Assembly (NCBI RefSeq): GCF_907165205.1 | Contig: NC_058189.1 | Span: 20,272,001-20,336,000 of the forward strand | Length of the DNA stretch: 64,000 bases | Origin: Coccinella septempunctata | Lineage: Eukaryota > Arthropoda > Insecta > Coleoptera > Coccinellidae | Direction of reading: 5' to 3' | Shown here: one piece after another, positions 58,485 through 64,000 of the stretch | Numbering within the stretch: the first letter of the stretch is position 1 | Layout of the letters: the number at the start of each line of letters is the position of its first letter | Program-made: the position numbers and the translations under genes | The notes under the pieces: model-generated | Seen by the model: the letters and a program-made list of their open reading frames with translations, nothing else | What the model was told of the DNA's origin: nothing | Databases searched by the model: none

Positions 58485-61431
58485 CTATCTGTCTAGGTAA
58501 TCTCCAATGGAATAGGGTTCTAGTGTGATGAGCATCTCTTTCAAATTCTTTTTGAAGACATAAATACTGTTACAATTTTTCAATTCGTCAGGAAGTCTAT
58601 TGAACATTCTGATACAGGCATAAGTTGGGTGTTTCTCAGTGATAGAAAGTCTATGTTTGGGGTAACAAATATCAAAATTCCGAGTGTGATAGGTATGCAT
58701 TGAACTACATAGTTTATATTCACCTAGGTTTCTAAACATATAGATCAATAATTCATAAATATAAAGAGAATATACGGTTAATATTTTGTTCTCTTTGAAA
58801 ACTCCCCTGCATGATTCCCTGTAACCCAGCCCAAAGATGATTCTGATGATTCTCTTCTGGATGCGGAAAATCTCTTGTAATCCAGAACATGCCCCATAGA
58901 AAATCAAACCGAATCTCAGTAAGCTCTCAAAGTTGGCAAAATAAAATATTCTTAGCGAATCAGCATTTAAGTATTGGCTGGTTATTCGCAAGTTATAAAC
59001 AACAGAGTTTAATTTCTTTCCCAGACTGATAATATGGGCTTCCCATTTGAGGTTTTCGTCTAAATGGACTCCTAGAAATTTTGTTGTGGTTTTAGGTTTT
59101 GTTACTAGGTTTTCCAATTTGATAGTAGTTGGTGTCTGTATCCTCTGTTGTGATGTTCTGAAGAGTATAACATTCGTTTTATCGGCGTTGAGAAATAATC
59201 CATTCTTCTTGAACCATTCCTCAATTCTATTGAACAGCAAAGAACTGGTCCTAAGTAGCTGAGGATAATCCGAACCTGGTACTAGCATACTCGTGTCATC
59301 TGCATAGTTTGTGAGAAGACAATCAGTTAGATTGTTTTGCGTGGGCGTTTCATCCGAGTATCTGCTTTCATTTTCTTTCCCTGATGTATTAATCTTGCTC
59401 ATGTCATTCAAAAACTCTCGTAATTCTTCAGCAATTCCAACTGCGCCGCCTAGAACCTCTTCTACTGTAGTATTCTCGTCCCAAGTATCCTCAAGGATAG
59501 TAGATACGTCGTTTATAAAGAGAACAAATATAATGGGGCCTAATATGCTTCCCTGTCCAACACCTGAGGGGTTCTCTTGGATTTCTGATTTGGAGATGTT
59601 GCCATCTTGTTTTATGACTGTTCTTTGTCTTCTGTTTCCTAAGTACGACTTGAACCAATCTAGTGCAATGCCTCTCACACCATATTTTTCAAGTTTCATC
59701 AAGATGTATTCATGGTTGAGACAATCAAATGCCTTAGATAGATCCAAAAATATGCCCAATAGGATTTCATTTTTTTTCAAATGCCTCAACAATTTTTTCT
59801 GTAAACTGCAGTATGGCACTTGTTACAGACTTTCCTCTAATGTAACCGTGCTGGTTTTTGTTCAGTATACTACATTTGCTAAGAAAGCTCACCAACCTGT
59901 TGCACGCAGCCATCTCAAATATTTTAGAGAACGATGGCAATATGCTAATGGGCCTATAACTTTCAAACAAACTGCGATCTCCTTTCTTATAGACAGGGAT
60001 TACTGAAGCTAATTTTAGTTGTTCAGGGAAAATTCCATATGCAAAAGAATTATTAACCATATAACTCAGAACTTCTGTTATACTACTCAAACATTGCTTG
60101 ATGATAATTATTGGTATTTCGTCATCTCCACTGGTAAATTTATTCTTGAGTCTTTTACCCAATGATAGGATCTCATTTTCTGTAACGGGGTTCAAGAAGA
60201 AAGACAGTTGGTTTGGAAGGATGTTACAGCTGAAAGTAGATCTTGTACTGTTCTGCATCAGATTAGGTATTACTTCTAGCAAGAAGCTATTATAGTGATT
60301 AGCTGTTTCAGCTGGAGTTCCCTTGAAGTGACTATTGGAATTGGAATGCTTGTCTTTACCAACCACATCGTTGTATATGGCCCACATTGTTTTTGTTTTA
60401 TTATCTGATAGAGAAATTTTTCTGTGATAGTTGTTCGAACGACTTTTAATTAGTAAGTTGTTGTACTCCTTCTTGAACCGATTGTATGTTTGTTTCATTT
60501 CAGGGTGATAGTGCGAGATTAACTGTAAGGCACTGAGTTTGTTTTTCCATTCCTCTATCTCTGGGTCGAAGGTTTTGGGCTTGCACCGTTGTGGGACAAC
60601 TAGTTTGAGTGGAAAGCATTCATGGAACAGTCTCAGAAAGAGATTCATGAAACAATTCCATTGTGAATTTACTTGACTCTCTCCCGCGTTATATACCTGT
60701 TGCCAATCTTGTTCTGTCAGTTTTTTGGAAAAAATTTCTATACTTTCGGACGTATAAGTTCTTTTGTAGTACGTGCTAGGTTTAATAGCAAAGTTCAGTG
60801 TGAATGAGAGTTTAAGCCCTAAGTGATCTGAGACAGCCGTATACAATACATCGGTTGAACAGATATATTCACAGTTAGTGAGAACATTATCGATACCTGA
60901 TCTAGATGTAGGAGTTATTCTAGTGTATTCATTGAAAGCAGAACTGAATGAATATGAACTGAGTAAGAGGTTCATTCTGACAATATTATTGTGATCATCT
61001 TTCAAATCAATATTAAAATCACCTGATATAAAAGTTAATTTTCTGTCCAAGACAAGTACTTCCAAGACATCTTCTAGTTTTTCGTAAAATAATTCTAGTG
61101 AGCTCTTGGGTGACCGATAAACACTGATAACAACGACACTTTGATTGCCCATAAAACACTCCACTGCAGCACACTCAAACACTCGATGCTCAGCTAAGTT
61201 ATTTATTCGTTGGTGGACTCTAAATTTGGTACCCTTCTTGATGTAAACAGCAGCTCCTCCATGTCTTCTCTCCTGTCGACAGTAGTGGGTAGCCAGGGTG
61301 AAGTTCTGTACTTTGTATGATTGAAGCTGTGCTTCAGTCTTCCAGTGCTCAGATAATGTGAGGAAATGGCAATCTGGATGTCCTTCGAGTAAGGTGTTCA
61401 GTTCATTTATACTGTTTCCTATGGACTGCAT
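58485..61431 (-). CDS. LINE ORF2: endonuclease and reverse transcriptase, one frame break
   Basis: The protein would be about 982 residues if the frame break at 59777-59770 were absent. The endonuclease shows LTLSEHW (about 24-30), ISGDFNID (135-142), SGIDNV (178-183) and VSDHLG (200-205). The reverse transcriptase shows YRPISILPSFSKIFE, LGIFLDLSKAFDCLNHEY, SGVGQGSILGPIIF and NYADDTSML (YADD at about 710-713). The usual Pro of GVPQGS is Gly. About 62 mainly acidic or polar residues, from STILEDTWDENTT to NNLTDC, separate motif B from the YADD strand; the related LINE at 45.9-46.7 kb has no such insert. The C-terminus ends EPYSIGDYLDR. It would nick target DNA and copy the LINE RNA. Confidence 0.88.
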
Positions 61432-61475
61432 ATTCTGCGATATGAGGCTTACTGGGTGTGCTGATCTTTTGTTTC

Positions 61476-62546
61476 TTATAAAAAATCGCCACCTTGTTGA
61501 TCTAAGAAGTCTTTGTGTTTATGGAAGTCAAAGCGCTTTATTCCGACTCCATCAGGCCAAAAATCTGATGCGTACATATCGTCCTTTTTGTTGAAAGGAG
61601 CTGTTACCACATATCGCCGTAGACTGTTCTCAGAGGTTGGTATTTCTTTGACATTAACTTCAGCGTTTTCGAATCCAGGAGACTTTTTGATATAGTCCTT
61701 TATTTTTTCTTCCGTTGCGTTCCTGTTTACTCTGTAGAGATATATCCATATTTTCTTTTTCGGACCACTAAAATCGGTCTGCCTTTGACCCGTGCCTATG
61801 TTTTTAGGAATTGTTGATTTCCTATTCTTTTTGTTCCTAACTGTGATAAATTCTTCTTTTCCGTTTGGAATTTCTGAATTCCGCTCAGTTATAATCGGTT
61901 GCTTTTGTTTTGTTTCATTTAAGGTTAGAGTCTGTGATTTCTCTGTGTTTTTGGGTATGTTCAGAGTGACAGCGTTGCTGTATAGTTTTTCTGAATTCTG
62001 TGATTTGTGCTTACTGCGAGTTAGTGGCGGCATCTTTTGCGTAGACGACGTACTTTCTTGATTGGTTAAGTTTGTATTACAGGTGTCCGTTCTCGCTGTT
62101 GCGTAGTTTGCAACACTGTTTATATTTACCTCTCTATCTGAGCGATTTTTTATTTCCTCTTTTTCCCGTATTTGTTCTTCAAGTGTAGTTACTCTATCCA
62201 TTAGGAATTTGTTGTTCGTTTTCAAGATATTATTTTTGTCCCGTGTTTCCTCGACTAGTTCTCGTAGGTAACGAATTTCGGTTAGAAGATTTTCTTTGTC
62301 ACTTCCTTGCAGTGCTTCGTTGTTTCGTTTTTCACAACATATCACTTTCACGTGGTCGATCACTGTTAAATTTGATAATTTCTTAATGCAGCCCTTGTGG
62401 TAAACTGAGAAACAATTGATGCAGACTTTCACACTGCATTTCTTAGTTTTACAGCACTTTAAGAATAATTCAGGTTCGGATTGCTCAGAGCAATCCGACA
62501 ACGCGTCTTCTTCATCTGGCATCACGATGACGAAGTGTTCATCCAT
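61476..62546 (-). CDS. LINE ORF1 protein, PHD-like zinc finger and coiled coil, 356 residues
   Basis: The frame is intact from ATG at 62546 to the stop at 61476, 44 bp before ORF2. Residues 31-71 hold a Cys/His cluster (C31, C32, C37, C42, C45, H50, C53, C70, C71) resembling the PHD-type finger of CR1-group ORF1 proteins. Residues about 85-130 have a coiled-coil pattern. The middle is polar and Thr/Asn/Lys-rich. Residues about 275-350 (YLYRVNRNATEEKIKDYIK through FWPDGVGIKRFDF) probably form the RNA-binding domain. ORF1 proteins bind the element RNA. The homologue at 47980-49754 is broken. Confidence 0.85.
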   Translation of the reverse strand: MDEHFVIVMPDEEDALSDCSEQSEPELFLKCCKTKKCSVKVCINCFSVYHKGCIKKLSNLTVIDHVKVICCEKRNNEALQGSDKENLLTEIRYLRELVEETRDKNNILKTNNKFLMDRVTTLEEQIREKEEIKNRSDREVNINSVANYATARTDTCNTNLTNQESTSSTQKMPPLTRSKHKSQNSEKLYSNAVTLNIPKNTEKSQTLTLNETKQKQPIITERNSEIPNGKEEFITVRNKKNRKSTIPKNIGTGQRQTDFSGPKKKIWIYLYRVNRNATEEKIKDYIKKSPGFENAEVNVKEIPTSENSLRRYVVTAPFNKKDDMYASDFWPDGVGIKRFDFHKHKDFLDQQGGDFL

Positions 62547-62560
62547 AGAAACTATACAGA

Positions 62561-63259
62561 GTGTTCATCCATCTCAGACAAGTAACCCCGTATATTACTT
62601 ATCCCATAGTGATTGGAAAAATTTACCGAAACACGTCGAATGATTCTGTTGGGAGGACATCTTTTGACGTATGTATATGTATTTGTTGCTTGAACGAGCA
62701 ACCCCCTAAGAAGGGGCGCTTCAATTCCTCAAAATTGAATAAGGGAGAGGGGTGTGAGATACTTCATTTGAAAGGTCTTGGAAGCCTCTTTACAACGAGA
62801 ATGATCGTTTTTTGATTTTTTTTATATTGACGGATCAATCGCATTTTCCAGCATTTTGAGATAAATTTCGCCATTCAAATTACCAGTAATAAACAGGGTT
62901 TCAATTACGTGATTTCCCAAAATTCCTTCATTGTTAAAATAATCAAAATATCCAGGTTGGCTCATTTGAGCTAAAAATTTGTTTGTTGGCGAAAACGGTT
63001 AATCAAAATTGCGTTTTTCATGCACCGTTGCAAATAGGCTTCCAAGACTAAGATTCTAACAAAAGGTCGCCAAGAAGGTTATTGAAGTATCGGTGCTCCG
63101 TAAATTCTCGTGTTTTTAGTGGTATTTTTCCGCGCAAAAATTTTGAATTTTGGTTCATTCTAACCAGAATAGGTCACACATTGGAACTGTGGCAGTTTTG
63201 CTTCGAAAAGTTTAATATTTGGAATTTTCAAATTAAAATTTCACATCGAAATTGTAAAC
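62561..63259. other. Non-coding stretch, probably retrotransposon and foldback sequence
   Basis: TATACAGAGTGTTCATCC at about 62553 resembles a CAGGGTG-type foldback end. GAATAAGGGAGAGGGGTG at about 62739 resembles sequence within foldback O at 5490. The right part may be the 5' region of the LINE that follows. Confidence 0.4.
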
Positions 63260-64000
63260 ATGCCGGTTATCTGCTTATCGTGCGAAACATCTGGCAGAAA
63301 TAAACCCGGTATCCGATGTTTTATGTGTTCTAATGAATCAATTCATCATTAAATTGTGCTGGAATTCCGCTGGAAATGAGTAAGACTTTCAACCAGATAT
63401 CAGGGATGAAATGGTTATGTCCAAACTGCCGTTCAGGAGAGACCCCCGTTAAGAATATCGAGAAAATCTCTGAGAAAAAGCTCAATCAGGTTGTAACCAG
63501 CAGCTTGAATTCATGAAATCGATGAATATCTACGGTGAAAAAATAGAGGACTTCGAGTCGAAAGTGAGAGCTCTTGAGGGCTTGAATTCGAGATGCGATA
63601 AATATTATTCTGAGCTGTCATTCTTAAGTGATGAGAATGTCAAGATGAGGGATTAGGTCAACAGCAGGGGTTGAAGTCTAAAAGCTTGGAAGTTGTGGGT
63701 GTGCAGGAGGAGAAGAACGAAGATGTTGTCGAGAATATTGCGTCTGTACTCAACATATGTATCTAATGCAAAGAATTACATAGAAAGTGCCTACAGAGTA
63801 CACAGTATGCCGAAAAAAGCGGAAAAATGCAGACGTTGTTGTTGATTTTAGGAGCAGATCCTGTCGAGATAAATTTCTTAGAGCTTTCAAGAAGAGGAGG
63901 AACATCAAATCGAGCAATCTAGGTTTCGAGGATATTGAAACGAATGTTTTTGTCAACGAGAGCAGTTTTCCAGAGACAATAACTTCAACTATTGCTGAAT
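63260..64000 (+). pseudogene. LINE ORF1, broken, runs off the window
   Basis: It begins MPVICLSCETSGRNKPGIRC with a CxxC...CxxC pattern of a PHD-like finger. Later frames read KSLEVVGVQEEKNEDVVENI, SAYRVHSMPKKAEKC and SRDKFLRAFKKRRNIKSSN-type sequence ending in FVNESSFPETIT, typical of the ORF1 of many insect LINEs (FP25K-like C-terminal region). Stops after IHH and at about 63500 and 63655, with frame changes, break it. It continues past 64000. Confidence 0.75.

Larger units (their letters stand above)
58386..62560 (-). mobile_element. Nearly intact CR1/jockey-group LINE
   Basis: The order on the minus strand is ORF1 (62546-61476), ORF2 (61431-58485), a short 3' region and a (TTA)n tail (58386-58413). 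Both catalytic domains are present. The only coding lesion I see is a frame change at an eight-base A run (59777-59770). The 5' end beyond 62560 is not defined. Confidence 0.85.

Overview
This is an AT-rich nuclear window from an animal, most likely an insect. The evidence is spliced genes with short introns, several non-LTR retrotransposon families with PHD-like ORF1 proteins, a BEL/Pao element, Tc1, HARBI1-like and TTAA-flanked DNA transposons, and dense foldback elements ending in CAGGGTG next to a TA dinucleotide. A beetle would fit the style of these repeats, but the species cannot be fixed from the sequence alone. There are no prokaryotic operons, CRISPR arrays, rRNA genes or recognisable tRNA genes. 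Most of the window is layered transposable element DNA.

Left part (1-10.2 kb): one well-supported host-type gene lies on the minus strand. Six exons (10074-10029, 3884-3409, 3248-3051, 2154-1714, 1647-506, 453-291) join in frame with consensus splice sites into an uninterrupted 821-residue protein. It has two C2H2/C2HC zinc fingers and a C-terminal domain resembling a tyrosine recombinase. Its 6.1-kb first intron is almost entirely a stack of a Tc1-like relic and foldback/MITE insertions. A possible plus-strand exon starts 31 bp from this gene's start codon.

Middle (10-38 kb): several foldback families recur here: A three times in the window, H three times, R and N twice each. One element B sits inside an A copy. 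A rearranged jockey-like LINE (18.5-21.3 kb, with a 320-bp internal tandem duplication) meets other LINE 3' ends across long (TA)n tracts. A HARBI1-like transposase is split by a 613-bp foldback with TTAA target duplications. A gag-only LTR retrotransposon (22.5-25.5 kb) carries a six-unit tandem array. A 2-kb foldback F carries eight copies of CGTCAGTCA. Two small non-TE candidates are a 101-residue membrane-protein ORF at 32.5 kb and an arginine-rich terminal exon at 35.8-36.2 kb.

Right part (38-64 kb): a decayed BEL/Pao pol; an interrupted CR1/jockey-group LINE (43.5-49.8 kb) broken by a 1.5-kb foldback and by a second LINE; a 2.4-kb element with terminal inverted repeats and subterminal GGATGTC arrays (52.5-54.9 kb); a two-level nested foldback (56-58.1 kb); and a nearly intact LINE (58.4-62.6 kb). 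That LINE has a full ORF1, and its ORF2 is broken only by a frame change at an A8 run. The window ends inside the ORF1 of another LINE.

The best candidates for something new are the zinc-finger/tyrosine-recombinase gene, the nearly intact LINE with an acidic insert in its reverse transcriptase, the GGATGTC-array element, and the CGTCAGTCA foldback family.
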